From: Vulcaniibacterium thermophilum
Lineage (GTDB): Bacteria; Pseudomonadota; Gammaproteobacteria; Xanthomonadales; Xanthomonadaceae
Assembly: GCF_007923255.1 (NCBI RefSeq)
Contig: NZ_VOHJ01000011.1
Location: 1-64,000 of the forward strand
Direction of reading: 5' to 3'
Length of the DNA: 64,000 nucleotides
Positions 18,382 to 28,890 of this stretch are shown in pieces. Within the stretch, counting starts at the first letter, position 1. Every line of letters begins with the position of its first letter. The translations under genes were made by a program, and so were the position numbers. The notes under the pieces are model-generated. The model was not told where the DNA came from and made no database searches. It saw only the letters and a list, made by a program, of their open reading frames with translations.

Positions 18382-18400
18382 GCGAACGATTATCATCTGC
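18382..18400 (-). promoter_or_regulatory. Putative Fur box upstream of the TonB receptor
   Basis: The 19-mer GCGAACGATTATCATCTGC matches the Fur consensus at 12 of 19 positions, including the central GATTATCAT half. It sits just upstream of the receptor operon, in an AT-rich island within a GC-rich region, as expected for a Fur-repressed promoter. Confidence 0.65.
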
Positions 18401-18438
18401 AAGAGAGACAGGCATCCCGGCCCACGCCCGGCAGCGCT

Positions 18439-19380
18439 TCACTCCAGCCGCGCGTCGGCGAGCGAGATGCGGCGGTTCTTCGCGCGGGTGAGCGCCTCGT
18501 CGGCGCGTTCGAACACGGTGCGCGGGCTGTCGCCGCGCGCGCCGCTGCTGGCGGCGGCGCAGACGATGTCCTCGCCCAGCGGCGCGAGCAGGCGCTCGGC
18601 CACGCCGCGCAGGGTGTTCAGCCGGTGGGCCTCGACCACGCCGGCCAGCGTCAGCACGAACTCGGCGGTGTCCGGCACGCGCTCGATGCGCTCGCCCGCA
18701 TGCAGCAGCATTTCCAGGCCGCGCAGGGCACGGTCGAGATGAAGTTCCACCGTCTCGCCGCCACGCCTTTCGACCAGATCGGCGTAGCGCTGGACCTGCA
18801 CGATGACGATGGAGAACGCAGCCGCGCCGGCGTCGTTCGCGGCCGCGACCGCGGCGCGGGCGTCGCGCTCGAGGATCGCCGCACGCTGCGCGTCGAGCAG
18901 CCGGCGGCGCGCTTCCAGCAGCTCGACCGTCAGCCGCGCGAGCGCGCCCAGGGCCTCCTGCTGCGCAGCCTCCAGCCGGCGCGGCGTGCGGTCGAGCACG
19001 CACAGCGTGCCGAGCGCGGCGCCTTCCGGCGTCACCAGCGGCATGCCGGCATAGAAACGCACGCCGTGCGGGCCGGCGACCAGCGGGTTGTCGCGGAAAC
19101 GCGGATCGTTGGCGGCGTCGGCCACTTCCAGCAGCCGCCCGGGCGCGCGGATCGCGTGCTCGCGGAAGGCGATCCGGCGTTCGGTCTCGGTGTGCTCGAA
19201 GCCGGCCCGCGCCTTGAACCACTGGCGCTCGCGATCGAGCAGGGAAACCAGCGCCACCGGCGCGCCGCACAGGTGCGCGGCGAGCCGGACGATGTCGTCG
19301 TAGGCCGCCTGCGGCATCGTGTCGACGATGCGGTAGGCATCCAGCTCGCGCTGGCGTGTGAACTCATCCTGGACGTGCAT
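18439..19380 (-). CDS. GAF sensor protein with degenerate GGDEF domain
   Basis: About 313 residues. Residues 10-160 form a GAF domain of the type found in diguanylate cyclases (RIVDTMPQAAYDDIVRLAAH, VALVSLLDRERQWFKAR, FYAGMPLVTPEGAALGTLC). The C-terminal part keeps the overall GGDEF layout (FSIVIVQVQRYADLVER, ERADEALTRAKNR). Where the active-site loop should be it reads VPDTAEFVL, so the GGDEF signature is lost and catalysis is unlikely. It may bind a nucleotide or act as a sensor. I chose the ATG at 19380 with GGGGGG 7-12 bases upstream; 19386 (ATG) and 19401 (GTG) are alternatives. Confidence 0.75.
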   Translation of the reverse strand: MHVQDEFTRQRELDAYRIVDTMPQAAYDDIVRLAAHLCGAPVALVSLLDRERQWFKARAGFEHTETERRIAFREHAIRAPGRLLEVADAANDPRFRDNPLVAGPHGVRFYAGMPLVTPEGAALGTLCVLDRTPRRLEAAQQEALGALARLTVELLEARRRLLDAQRAAILERDARAAVAAANDAGAAAFSIVIVQVQRYADLVERRGGETVELHLDRALRGLEMLLHAGERIERVPDTAEFVLTLAGVVEAHRLNTLRGVAERLLAPLGEDIVCAAASSGARGDSPRTVFERADEALTRAKNRRISLADARLE

Positions 19381-19525
19381 TGGCATCCCCCCGGGCGGCA
19401 CTGTCGCGGGGCGGCGACGGCCGGGGCGAGGGTGGAAACCCTCAGGATGCCGCGGCGTGCGTCACGCCGCGCGATGCCTGCGTGCCAAGTGCGCGACATC
19501 GGCGCGCATGCGCTGGCGACCCGCG

Positions 19526-20812
19526 TCAGGCGCGCTCGCGTTCGATCGCGCGCCAGCCGATGTCGTGGCGGTGGAACTCGCCGGTCCAGGAGATGCCGGC
19601 GACCGCCTCGTACGCCTTGCGCTGCGCGGCGGCCACGGTGTCGCCGAGCGCGCACACGGTGAGCACGCGGCCGCCGGCGGTGACGACGTGCCCGCCTTCG
19701 AGCCGGGTCCCGGCGTGGAAGACCTTGACGTCCTCCGGCAGCGGCGCGTCCCACTCGTTGATGATGTCGCCCGTGCGCGGCGTGCCGGGGTAGCCGGCGG
19801 CGGCCATCACCACCCCGAGCGAGGGGCGCGGGTCCCACTGCGCCTGCACGTCGTTGAGGCGGCCGTCGATCGCGGCCTCGACCAGGTCGAGCAGGTCCGA
19901 CTGCAGGCGCAGCATCACCGGCTGCGTTTCCGGATCGCCGAAGCGCACGTTGAACTCGATCACCTTGGGCGCGCCGCTGCGGTCGATCATCAGTCCGGCG
20001 TAGAGGAAGCCGGTGAACGGCACGCCGTCGGCGGCCATGCCGCGCACGGTGGGCTCGACGATCTCGCGCAGGATGCGCGCGTGCACGTCGGGCGTGACCA
20101 CCGGCGCGGGTGAATACGCGCCCATGCCGCCGGTGTTGGGGCCGGTGTCGCCGTCGCCGACGCGCTTGTGGTCCTGGCTGGTGGCCATCGGCAGCGCGTG
20201 GGTGCCGTCGACCATCGAGATGAAGCTGGCCTCCTCGCCGTCGAGGAACTCCTCGATCACCACCCGCGAGCCGGCGGCGCCGAACGCATTGCCGGCCAGC
20301 ATGTCGCGCACCGCGGCTTCGGCTTCCTCCAGCGTCATCGCCACGATCACGCCCTTGCCGGCGGCGAGGCCGTCGGCCTTGACCACGATCGGCGCGCCTT
20401 TCGCGCGCACGTGGGCGAGCGCGGCCTCGACGTCGGTGTGCACCGCGTAGTGCGCGGTGGGGATGCCGTGGCGGGCGAGGAAGTCCTTGGCGAACGCCTT
20501 GCTGCCTTCGAGCTGCGCGGCGGCGGCGGTCGGGCCGAAGATGCGCTGGCCGGCGGCGCGGAAGCGGTCGACCACGCCGGCCACCAGCGGCGCCTCCGGG
20601 CCGACCACGGTGACCGCCACGCGCTCGCGCTCGACCAGCGCCAGCAGGCCGTCGATGTCGGTGGCGCCGACGGCGACGTTGCGGCATTTGGCCTCGTGCG
20701 CGGTGCCGGCATTGCCGGGTGCCACCAGCACCTCGTCCACCCGCGCGGACTGTGCCAGTTTCCACGCGAGCGCATGCTCGCGACCGCCGGATCCGATCAC
20801 CAGAACCTTCAT
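19526..20812 (-). CDS. purD: Phosphoribosylamine-glycine ligase
   Basis: A 428-residue cytosolic ATP-grasp enzyme joining glycine to phosphoribosylamine in purine synthesis. It starts MKVLVIGSGGREHALAWKL, the classic PurD N-terminus. It contains VVKADGLAAGKGV (ATP binding), DHKRVGDGDTGPNTGGMG and EFNVRFGDPE (metal and ATP site). Length is normal for the family. It shares a chromosomal block with purH, separated from it by an unrelated symporter gene on the opposite strand. Confidence 0.97.
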   Translation of the reverse strand: MKVLVIGSGGREHALAWKLAQSARVDEVLVAPGNAGTAHEAKCRNVAVGATDIDGLLALVERERVAVTVVGPEAPLVAGVVDRFRAAGQRIFGPTAAAAQLEGSKAFAKDFLARHGIPTAHYAVHTDVEAALAHVRAKGAPIVVKADGLAAGKGVIVAMTLEEAEAAVRDMLAGNAFGAAGSRVVIEEFLDGEEASFISMVDGTHALPMATSQDHKRVGDGDTGPNTGGMGAYSPAPVVTPDVHARILREIVEPTVRGMAADGVPFTGFLYAGLMIDRSGAPKVIEFNVRFGDPETQPVMLRLQSDLLDLVEAAIDGRLNDVQAQWDPRPSLGVVMAAAGYPGTPRTGDIINEWDAPLPEDVKVFHAGTRLEGGHVVTAGGRVLTVCALGDTVAAAQRKAYEAVAGISWTGEFHRHDIGWRAIERERA

Positions 20813-20887
20813 TGCCCGCTCCTGGCGTAACGCTGCGTTGCGAAGGCCGGAAATGGTACGCGAGCGGCCCTGCGCGGGCGAATCGGT

Positions 20888-20896
20888 TGCTAGCAT
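20888..20896 (+). promoter_or_regulatory. Possible extended -10 promoter for the AGCS symporter gene
   Basis: TGCTAGCAT fits an extended -10 element (TGN plus TAGCAT) 28 bp before the GTG start. No clear -35 box is present at the expected distance, which extended -10 promoters tolerate. Confidence 0.35.
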
Positions 20897-20923
20897 CGCC
20901 GCCTCTTCGCGAGGACTTCGCCG

Positions 20924-22375
20924 GTGGACGTGTTGCTGCAGGGCATCGAAGCGGTGCTGGCGCCGGTGATCGGCGCGGTCAACCGCCTGTTGTGGGACTA
21001 CTTCCTGACCTACGCGCTGCTCGCGGTGGGGCTGTTCTTCAGCCTGCGCCTGCGCTTCGTGCAGGTGCGCCGCTTCCCGCACATGCTGAAGGTGATCGGC
21101 CGCGGCACCGCCGGCGACGCCGCCGGCATCTCGCCGTTCCAGGCGCTGTGCACGACGCTGGCCGCGCGCGTGGGCACCGGCAACATCGCCGGGGTGGCGA
21201 TCGCGATGGCGCTCGGCGGGCCGGGCGCGATCTTCTGGATGTGGTGCACCGCGGTGCTCGGCATGGCCACGGCCTACGCCGAAAGCGCGCTCGCCCAGCT
21301 CTACAAGGTGCGCGACGAGGCCGGCCAGTACCGCGGCGGGCCGGCGCACTACATGGCGCGCGGGCTGCGCCGGCGCTGGATGGGCACGCTGTTCGCGGCC
21401 TGCCTGCTGTTCTCCTACGGGCTGATCTTCAGCAGCGTGCAGGCGAACGCGATCGCGGGTTCGCTGCAGCACGCGTTCGGGTTCGGGCAGATGGAAATCG
21501 CGATCGGGCTGGTGCTGCTCACCGGCGTGGTGATCTTCGGCGGCCTGCGCTCGGTCGCGCGCTTCGCCGAATGGGTGGTGCCGTTCATGGCGCTGGGCTA
21601 CCTCGGGCTGGCCGGCTGGGTGGTCCTCACCCACCTTGGGCAGGTGCCCGCCGCGTTCGCGCTGATCCTGCGCAGCGCGTTCGGGCTGGAGCCGGCGGTG
21701 GGCGGCGTGCTCGGCGGACTGGCCGCGGCCATGCTCAACGGCGTCAAGCGCGGGCTGTATTCGAACGAGGCCGGGCTCGGCAGCGCGCCGAACGTCGCCG
21801 CCGCCGCCTCGCCGGTGCCGCACCATCCGGCCAGCCAGGGCTTCGTGCAGTCGCTTGGCGTGTTCATCGACACCCTGCTGATCTGCACCGCGACCGCACT
21901 GATCATCCTGCTGTCGGGCACCTACGAGTTCGGCGCCAACGATGGCGTGGTGGTGACGCAGCGCGCGATGACGGTGTTCTTCGGCGACCACGGCAGCGCG
22001 TTCGTCGCGATCGCGCTGTTCTTCTTCGCGTTCACCACCATCCTCGGCAACTACTCGTACGCCGAGAGCGGCCTGGTCTACCTCGGCGGCGGCCACCGCG
22101 CGCTGCTCGCGCTGCGGCTGGCGGCGCTCGGCGTGATCGTGTGGGGCGTGTATTCGAAGGTGCAGCTGGTGTGGAACGCGGCGGACGCGGCGTTGGCGAT
22201 CATGGCGACGATCAACCTGGTCGCGCTGGTCGGCCTGTCAGCCGTGGTGGTGAAGCTGACGCGCGACTACGAGGGTCAGCTCGCGCGCGGGCTTTCGCCG
22301 GAGTTCCACATCAGCCGCTATCCCGAACTGGGCGAGGGCGTGGACCACGCGATCTGGCGCGAGCGTGGGGAGTGA
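20924..22375 (+). CDS. Alanine/glycine:cation symporter (AGCS family)
   Basis: A 483-residue inner-membrane protein with about ten helices. It carries the AGCS signatures FQALCTTLAARVGTGNIAGV, EAGLGSAPNVAAAA and a GGPAHYM motif. The family imports alanine or glycine with sodium or protons. The start is GTG with GAGGA nine bases upstream. It is divergent from purD and convergent with purH; a supply of glycine would fit the purD reaction but is not shown. Length and motifs are normal. Confidence 0.9.
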   Translation: MDVLLQGIEAVLAPVIGAVNRLLWDYFLTYALLAVGLFFSLRLRFVQVRRFPHMLKVIGRGTAGDAAGISPFQALCTTLAARVGTGNIAGVAIAMALGGPGAIFWMWCTAVLGMATAYAESALAQLYKVRDEAGQYRGGPAHYMARGLRRRWMGTLFAACLLFSYGLIFSSVQANAIAGSLQHAFGFGQMEIAIGLVLLTGVVIFGGLRSVARFAEWVVPFMALGYLGLAGWVVLTHLGQVPAAFALILRSAFGLEPAVGGVLGGLAAAMLNGVKRGLYSNEAGLGSAPNVAAAASPVPHHPASQGFVQSLGVFIDTLLICTATALIILLSGTYEFGANDGVVVTQRAMTVFFGDHGSAFVAIALFFFAFTTILGNYSYAESGLVYLGGGHRALLALRLAALGVIVWGVYSKVQLVWNAADAALAIMATINLVALVGLSAVVVKLTRDYEGQLARGLSPEFHISRYPELGEGVDHAIWRERGE

Positions 22376-22386
22376 GAGAAGGCTCT

Positions 22387-22478
22387 TCTTGCCGCGGATC
22401 GACACGGATGAACACAGATAAAGCTTGATTCTTGCAAAGCCTTATCCGCGTTCATCTGCGCGGATCCGTGGCTCAAAG
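22387..22478. repeat. Long imperfect inverted repeat between convergent genes
   Basis: The left arm GCCGCGGATCGACACGGATG and its continuation (to about 22422) pair with the right arm that ends ATCTGCGCGGATCCGTGGC (about 22444-22477). Arms are about 30 bp with roughly four fifths identity. Elements of the GCGGATNAACACGGAT kind are widespread as dispersed repeats in proteobacteria. It could act as a bidirectional terminator for the symporter gene and purH. Confidence 0.7.
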
Positions 22479-22491
22479 CGTTTCACGCCCG

Positions 22492-24063
22492 TCAGTGGCG
22501 GAAATGGCGGATGCCGGTGAACACCATCGCGATGCCGTGCTCGTCGGCGGCGGCGATCACTTCGGCGTCGCGCATCGAGCCGCCGGGCTGGATGACGGCG
22601 CGGATGCCGGCCGCGGCGGCGGCGTCGATGCCGTCGCGGAACGGGAAGAATGCATCGGAGGCCATCACCGAGCCGGGCACCGCGAGGCCGGCTTCCTCGG
22701 CCTTGAGCGCGGCGATCTTCGCGCTCACCACGCGGCTCATCTGGCCGGCGCCGACGCCGACGGTGCGGCCGTCCTTCGCGTAGACGATCGCGTTCGACTT
22801 GACGAACTTCGCCACCCGCCAAGCGAACAGCAGGTCGGCGAGCTCGGCCTCGGTGGGCGCGCGCTGCGTGACCACCTTCAGCTCCTCGCGCGCGACCTCG
22901 CGGATGTCGGCGGTCTGCACCAGCAGGCCGGAGCCGACGCGCTTGATGTCGATGGCGTTGCGGCCCTCGCCGTGCGGAATGCGCAGCACGCGCACGTTGG
23001 CCTTCTTCCTCGCGGCGTCGAGCGCGCCGGGCTCGTAATCGGGCGCGATCAGCACCTCGACGAACTGGCGTTCGAGGATCGTGCGCGCGGTCGCCGCATC
23101 GAGCGTGCGGTTGAAGGCGATGATGCCGCCGAACGCGGAGGTCGGATCGGTGGCGTAGGCCAGTTCGTAGGCGCTGCCGCAGTCGGGGCCTTGCGCCACG
23201 CCGCACGGGTTGGCGTGCTTGACGATCACGCACGCCGGTCGCTCGAACTGGCGCACGCACTCCCACGCGGCGTCGGCGTCGGCGAGGTTGTTGTAGCTGA
23301 GTTCCTTGCCCTGCAACTGGGCGAACGTCGCCAGCGTGCCCGGCACCGGCCACAGGTCGCGGTAGAACGCCGCCTGCTGGTGCGGGTTCTCGCCGTAGCG
23401 CAGATCCATCACCTTGACGAAGGTGCCGTTCTGCTGGGCCGGGAACAGCGCGCGCGTGCCGTCGTCCTGGATCGAGGAGAGCACGTCGCTGATGCAGGCG
23501 TCGTACTGGGCCACGCGGTTGAACGCGGCGACCGCGAGCGCGAAGCGGGTCTTCGCCGACAGCGTGCCGTCGTTGGCCTCGAGCTCGTCGACGAGCGCCG
23601 CGTACTGCGCGGGGTCGGTGGCCACCGCGACACGGGCGAAGTTCTTCGCCGCCGCGCGCAGCATGGCGGGGCCGCCGATGTCGATGTTCTCGATCAGCGC
23701 ATCCAGCGACGCGCCGGGATCCGCCGAGACCTTCTCGAATGGATACAGGTTCAGCACCAGCAGATCGATCGGCGCGATGCCGTGCTCGGCCATCACCGCC
23801 TCGTCGATGCCGGGCCGGCCGAGCAGGCCGCCGTGCACCTTCGGATGCAGCGTCTTGACCCGGCCGTCCATGATCTCGGGGAAGCCGGTGACGTCGCTGA
23901 CGTCGCGCACCGCAAGCCCCGCATCGCGCAGCGCCTTGGCGGTGCCGCCGGTGGAGAGCAGTTCGATGCCGCGAGCGGCCAGCGCCTGCGCGAGCTCGAT
24001 CAGGCCGGTTTTGTCGGAAACGGACAGCAGGGCCCGGCGCACGGGCAGGCGGTCGGCGGTCAT
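22492..24063 (-). CDS. purH: Bifunctional AICAR formyltransferase / IMP cyclohydrolase
   Basis: A 523-residue enzyme for the last two steps of IMP synthesis. The N-terminal MGS-like cyclohydrolase domain starts [20 protein letters not shown] and contains STGGTAK and [17 protein letters not shown] [14 protein letters not shown]. The C-terminal formyltransferase contains [13 protein letters not shown] with the catalytic Lys-His and ends in [12 protein letters not shown]. Length is standard. Next genes upstream on the same strand are fis and prmA, a block seen in Xanthomonas relatives. Confidence 0.97.
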   Translation of the reverse strand: MTADRLPVRRALLSVSDKTGLIELAQALAARGIELLSTGGTAKALRDAGLAVRDVSDVTGFPEIMDGRVKTLHPKVHGGLLGRPGIDEAVMAEHGIAPIDLLVLNLYPFEKVSADPGASLDALIENIDIGGPAMLRAAAKNFARVAVATDPAQYAALVDELEANDGTLSAKTRFALAVAAFNRVAQYDACISDVLSSIQDDGTRALFPAQQNGTFVKVMDLRYGENPHQQAAFYRDLWPVPGTLATFAQLQGKELSYNNLADADAAWECVRQFERPACVIVKHANPCGVAQGPDCGSAYELAYATDPTSAFGGIIAFNRTLDAATARTILERQFVEVLIAPDYEPGALDAARKKANVRVLRIPHGEGRNAIDIKRVGSGLLVQTADIREVAREELKVVTQRAPTEAELADLLFAWRVAKFVKSNAIVYAKDGRTVGVGAGQMSRVVSAKIAALKAEEAGLAVPGSVMASDAFFPFRDGIDAAAAAGIRAVIQPGGSMRDAEVIAAADEHGIAMVFTGIRHFRH

Positions 24064-24128
24064 GCGGGGGAGAAGGGTGCGGGGAAGGCGCGGAATTATA
24101 CCGGCCGCCTGCGCGCGGCCCTGCCGCC

Positions 24129-24245
24129 GTAGAGCGGTTTCAGCCGCGACCGGATGTCACCGGATGCCCGGCGGGTGCGGTTTCGAGCGATGCGCCATCG
24201 ATTGCAGTCACAGGCGGATCGGGACTGAAGCCGCTCCTGCGCGAC
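24129..24245. repeat. Dispersed inverted repeat of the GGAGCGGCTTCAGCCGCGA type
   Basis: AGAGCGGTTTCAGCCGCGAC at 24131-24150 is matched in inverse by GACTGAAGCCGCTCCTGCG at 24223-24241. This pair resembles a repeat I know to be common in Xanthomonas-group intergenic DNA. It lies between purH and fis and could form a long hairpin in the leader of purH. Confidence 0.6.
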
Positions 24246-24258
24246 GACGAGCCGCCGC

Positions 24259-24528
24259 TCAGGCCAGGCCGTAATCGCGCAGTTTCTTGCGCAGGGTGGC
24301 GCGGTGGATGCCGAGCATCGCCGCCGCACGGCTCTGGTTGCCGTCGCAATGGCGCAGCACCTCGGCGAACAGCGGGATCTCCAGCTCGCGCAGCGCGATC
24401 TCGTAGAGGTTGTCGACGTCGCTGCCGTTCAGGTCGCCGAGGTAGCGGCGGATCGAGGTCGCGACGTGATCGCGCAGCGGCACGCGCGCGCTGGATCGGT
24501 CGGAACGGTCGCTGTTCGAGGGCGCCAC
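24259..24528 (-). CDS. fis: DNA-binding protein Fis
   Basis: An 89-residue nucleoid protein that bends DNA and regulates rRNA and recombination events. The C-terminal helix-turn-helix is [20 protein letters not shown], nearly identical to that of E. coli Fis. The N-terminal part, with [21 protein letters not shown], forms the dimer helices. In enterics fis follows dusB; here it lies after a DUF3426 gene and prmA, the usual Xanthomonad arrangement. Confidence 0.93.
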   Translation of the reverse strand: MAPSNSDRSDRSSARVPLRDHVATSIRRYLGDLNGSDVDNLYEIALRELEIPLFAEVLRHCDGNQSRAAAMLGIHRATLRKKLRDYGLA

Positions 24529-24656
24529 GGCAGGTCACGCATCGAAGCCGCCGGTGCGGCGACGGCAGGCGAGTCTAGCGCCGCCGCGTCCGACGCGGCA
24601 ACGCGACGCGGGCGGCAAGCCGGTGCGGCGGCGTGCGGCCATCGCTGCGCCCCCGC

Positions 24657-25205
24657 TCAGCGGAAGTCGAACACGTAGCCGACGATCTGCGGCGCCGGTT
24701 CGACCAGCCGCAGACGCAGCGCCGCGGTCTGGCCGGGCGCGATGAGCGGGCCCGCGTCGCGCGGCCGGTATTCGTCGGGGCGGAACGCGCGCGCGGCGAC
24801 CGGCCCGTCGACGTTGGAAAGCTCGAGCCAGACCGTGGGCCAAGGCTGCGGCCAGCGCGCGTCGTTGCGGAAGCGGGCCTCGGCGACCAGCGTTCCGGGG
24901 GCGGCGGGGTCGGTGCGCACGCTGCGCGCCAGCAGCGCGAACGCCTCCGGTTCGCGCCACGGCGGAAGACTGCAGCCCAGCGCGCCGCACAGCGCTTCCA
25001 GCACGGGCCGCCAGCGCGCGTCCGCGGCCAGCGCATGCCGTTGCGCGAGCAGCAGTTGCAGCGCCAGCAGCAACGCCAGGCCCGCGACCGCGGCGATCAG
25101 CGGCCAGCGCCGCGGGCGCGCGGGACGCACGGGGACGACGCGCGGCGCCGCGCTCGTGGCCGGCGTCGGGTCGTCCTGCAACGTGGTCGACGTGGATTCG
25201 CTCAT
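24657..25205 (-). CDS. DUF3426 family membrane-anchored protein
   Basis: A 182-residue protein with a polar N-terminus, one membrane helix (WPLIAAVAGLALLLALQLLL, about residues 34-53) and a periplasm-facing DUF3426 domain with CGALGCSLPPWREP and VWLELSNVDGPVAARAF. Homologues often begin with a zinc-ribbon (CxxC) segment before the helix; this one lacks it, so it is a shortened form. The function is unknown. Its place between prmA and fis is conserved in relatives, as I recall. Confidence 0.8.
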   Translation of the reverse strand: MSESTSTTLQDDPTPATSAAPRVVPVRPARPRRWPLIAAVAGLALLLALQLLLAQRHALAADARWRPVLEALCGALGCSLPPWREPEAFALLARSVRTDPAAPGTLVAEARFRNDARWPQPWPTVWLELSNVDGPVAARAFRPDEYRPRDAGPLIAPGQTAALRLRLVEPAPQIVGYVFDFR

Positions 25206-25291
25206 GGCCGGCCCCCTTCCGGATGCGCGTTCCGATCCGTGCGGCGCATCGTCCCCACCGGGGCGTGATGGCGACGCTCACGAAGGGCTAT

Positions 25292-26212
25292 TCAACCACG
25301 GCGGATGCCGGTGACGCGCATCCAGTCGTCCTGCCGGTCGGCGCGCAGGTCGGCGAACGCGGAGGCATAACGCGCGATGACCTCGTCCTCCTGGCCGGCG
25401 AGGATGCCCGACAGCGCGATCCGCCCGCCCGGCGCCGTGCGCGCGGCGAGGACGTCGGCGAGCTCGATCAGCGCCGAGGCCAGGATGTTGGCGACCACCA
25501 CCGGATACGCGTCCTGCGGCGCGGCGTCGGGCGAGAACACCGCGAGCCGGTCGGCCACGCCGTTGCGTTCGGCGTTGTCGCGGGTGGCGGTCAGCGCCTG
25601 CGGATCGTTGTCGATGCCGACCGCGCCGGCCGCGCCCAGTTTGAGGGCGGCGAGCGCGAGGATGCCGCTGCCGCAGCCGAAGTCGAGCACGCGCGCGCCA
25701 TGCAGCGCGCCCTCGTCGGCGAGCGCGTCCAGCCACTGCAGGCACAAGGCCGTGGTGGGATGGGTACCGGAGCCGAACGCAAGGCCGGGATCGAGCCGCA
25801 CCACCGCCGCATCCGCCGCGTCGGCGCCTTCGGGCAGCGCGTGATTCCACGGCACGATCCAGGTGCGGCGGCCGAACTTCAGCGGCACGTACTGGTCCAG
25901 CCAGGCGCGCTCCCAGTCCTGATCGGCGACGTCCTCGAAGCGCGCGCGGCTCCAGTCGAGGCCCGGATCGAACGCTTCGAGCGCGGCCAGCAGCACCAGC
26001 GGATCGGCGTCGTGCGGGAACAGCGCCGTCAGCGTCAGCTCCTCCCACAGCGGCGTCTCGCCCACGCCGGGCTCGAAAATGGCCTGCTCGTCCGGCGCAT
26101 CGGCATGCGCATCGGCGAGCGTCACCGCCAGCGCGCCGACATCCTCGAGCGCGTGCTCGTAGCGGGGCTGCTCGCTGGCGCGGCAGGGCAGGGCGAGTTG
26201 CAGGTAGGGCAC
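25292..26212 (-). CDS. prmA: Ribosomal protein L11 methyltransferase
   Basis: A 306-residue SAM-dependent enzyme that trimethylates ribosomal protein L11. The N-terminal substrate domain starts [10 protein letters not shown]; the catalytic domain shows [33 protein letters not shown] (motif I), IDNDPQAL and [13 protein letters not shown] (the NxLA-type catalytic loop). The start is GTG, two bases after the stop of the NYN gene, which suggests coupled translation. Length is normal. Confidence 0.95.
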   Translation of the reverse strand: MPYLQLALPCRASEQPRYEHALEDVGALAVTLADAHADAPDEQAIFEPGVGETPLWEELTLTALFPHDADPLVLLAALEAFDPGLDWSRARFEDVADQDWERAWLDQYVPLKFGRRTWIVPWNHALPEGADAADAAVVRLDPGLAFGSGTHPTTALCLQWLDALADEGALHGARVLDFGCGSGILALAALKLGAAGAVGIDNDPQALTATRDNAERNGVADRLAVFSPDAAPQDAYPVVVANILASALIELADVLAARTAPGGRIALSGILAGQEDEVIARYASAFADLRADRQDDWMRVTGIRRG

Positions 26213-26214
26213 GG

Positions 26215-26925
26215 TCAGCCCTCCGTTGCGGCGCTTGGAGCAAGGGCCTGCTCGGCGGCCTGTTCGACGAGCGGCTTCAGTCGCACGGAGTGCAGACCAT
26301 CGATGTGCTCGTAGAGGTCGTCGGAGATCGCCTGCCCCATCGGATTGAGGATGAAGTCGATGCCCTCGCGCCTTGCGAGCTTTGCCGCCGGCACGAAATC
26401 GGCATCGCCCGCGACCAGCACGATCTGGTCGACCAGGCGCTTGTAGGCCAGCGAAGCGATATCCAGTCCGATCTTCATGTCCACGGCCTTCTGCTTCACT
26501 CCGAGCTGGAAGTGGGCGTCTTGCAGATCGCCCCAGGCGAGCTCGCCCTTTCGAAGCCGCGTCAGCGTTTCGGATTTCAGAATCCAGTCCACCGGCTCGG
26601 CGAGCTTGCCGAGGCGGAGCGCGAGCTTGCGCTGTTGCCTCAGCGCCGAGTGAAGGGCGCGGCGGAAAACCGCTTCTTCGGTCTTGGAGAAATCCACCGA
26701 GCGCCCGCTCACCGGCAGGTGCATCTTCTTTTCGATCGGTGGGCAGTCATAGAAGAAGACGCGGTACAGCGCATCCCTGGAGCGTCCCGCGCGCCTGATG
26801 TGTTCCAGTGCGAGCGAAAACGCGGTGCGGGCGACGCTGGCCGGGTCGCGATGGTCCCGATCCGGAAATGCGCGCCTGGAACATTTGAGAAAGAAGGCGC
26901 CATCGATGAGAACAGCGGTCTTCAT
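26215..26925 (-). CDS. NYN-domain (PIN-like) putative ribonuclease
   Basis: A 236-residue protein. The NYN/LabA fold is indicated by [11 protein letters not shown] (Asp9), [14 protein letters not shown] and [12 protein letters not shown], which carry the acidic residues expected of a metal-dependent RNase active site. The RNA target is unknown. The ATG has AAGGGA seven bases upstream; the open frame upstream of it is not supported. Base composition is clearly lower in GC than accC and prmA on either side, and this position is normally uninterrupted, so it is probably an acquired gene. Confidence 0.8.
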   Translation of the reverse strand: MKTAVLIDGAFFLKCSRRAFPDRDHRDPASVARTAFSLALEHIRRAGRSRDALYRVFFYDCPPIEKKMHLPVSGRSVDFSKTEEAVFRRALHSALRQQRKLALRLGKLAEPVDWILKSETLTRLRKGELAWGDLQDAHFQLGVKQKAVDMKIGLDIASLAYKRLVDQIVLVAGDADFVPAAKLARREGIDFILNPMGQAISDDLYEHIDGLHSVRLKPLVEQAAEQALAPSAATEG

Positions 26926-27070
26926 GTCCAATCCCTTGAAACACGACGCCCCCGGGCTCGGCTTTCGATGGATGACCGCATAAAGCGGATCGAAAGCGTA
27001 CTGCCGGGGGCGGGATGGAGGCAGTCTAGGCCGGCTGCGCAACGCGGTCAACGTCGGCGGCCGAGTTCGT

Positions 27071-28427
<1,357 letters not shown>

Positions 28428-28438
<11 letters not shown>

Positions 28439-28874
28439 GGGAATGCCGGGAATCGGGAATGGGGAATCGGGAATCGTCAGAAGCGGTGCTCGACGGCATC
28501 GAGGCGGAAGCGTCCAGCGCATTCATCAACGCCGTGAGCTTGGCAAATACACGGTCGATGGCTTCTTCCAGCGCGGACAGTGGCGGCGCGAGCCCGAGCC
28601 GCAGGGCCAACTGGCGCTGCGTGTCCAGCTCCGACAGCGAGCCGCGCGCGTGGGAGAGAAAGCGAACGTACTCGCGCGTCGAGCGACGAGCCGCGCCTTC
28701 GGCGATGTTGCTTGGCACGCTCACGGCCGCCCGGCGCAGTTGCGCGGTGAGTCCGAAGCGCTCGGTATCCGGGAATGTGGACGAGAAACGGTAGGCAAGC
28801 TCCACCAGCGTCATGGCGTCCTGCCAGACGTCCAGCCGCTCGTGCGGTCGCTTGCGCGATTCCCGATTCCCCAT
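28428..28874 (-). CDS. Four-helix-bundle protein (S23/IVP family) embedded in a repeat
   Basis: A 148-residue protein of the four-helix-bundle family first known from 23S rRNA intervening sequences: [58 protein letters not shown]. Its first residues (MGNRES) and last residues ([10 protein letters not shown]) are translated from flanking GGGAATCGGG repeats, so start and stop codons depend on the repeat. Avd of diversity-generating retroelements belongs to the same fold family, but no reverse transcriptase is nearby. The function is unknown. It separates accB from accC, which are normally adjacent. Confidence 0.78.
28438..28476. repeat. GGGAATCGGGAATGGGGAATC repeat, accC side
   Basis: Tandem GGGAATC-like units between the accC start and the four-helix-bundle gene. 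The inverse copy is at 28857-28888, giving an inverted-repeat-bounded cassette of about 450 bp. The same unit occurs at groESL and atpAG in this window. Confidence 0.85.
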
Positions 28875-28888
28875 TCCCGATTCCCGCC
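28857..28888. repeat. GGGAATCGGG repeat (inverse copy), accB side
   Basis: The sequence is the inverse of the 28438-28476 unit (GATTCCCGATTCCCCATTCC in plus orientation). It supplies the ATG of the four-helix-bundle gene at 28872-28874. Confidence 0.85.
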
Positions 28889-28890
28889 GC

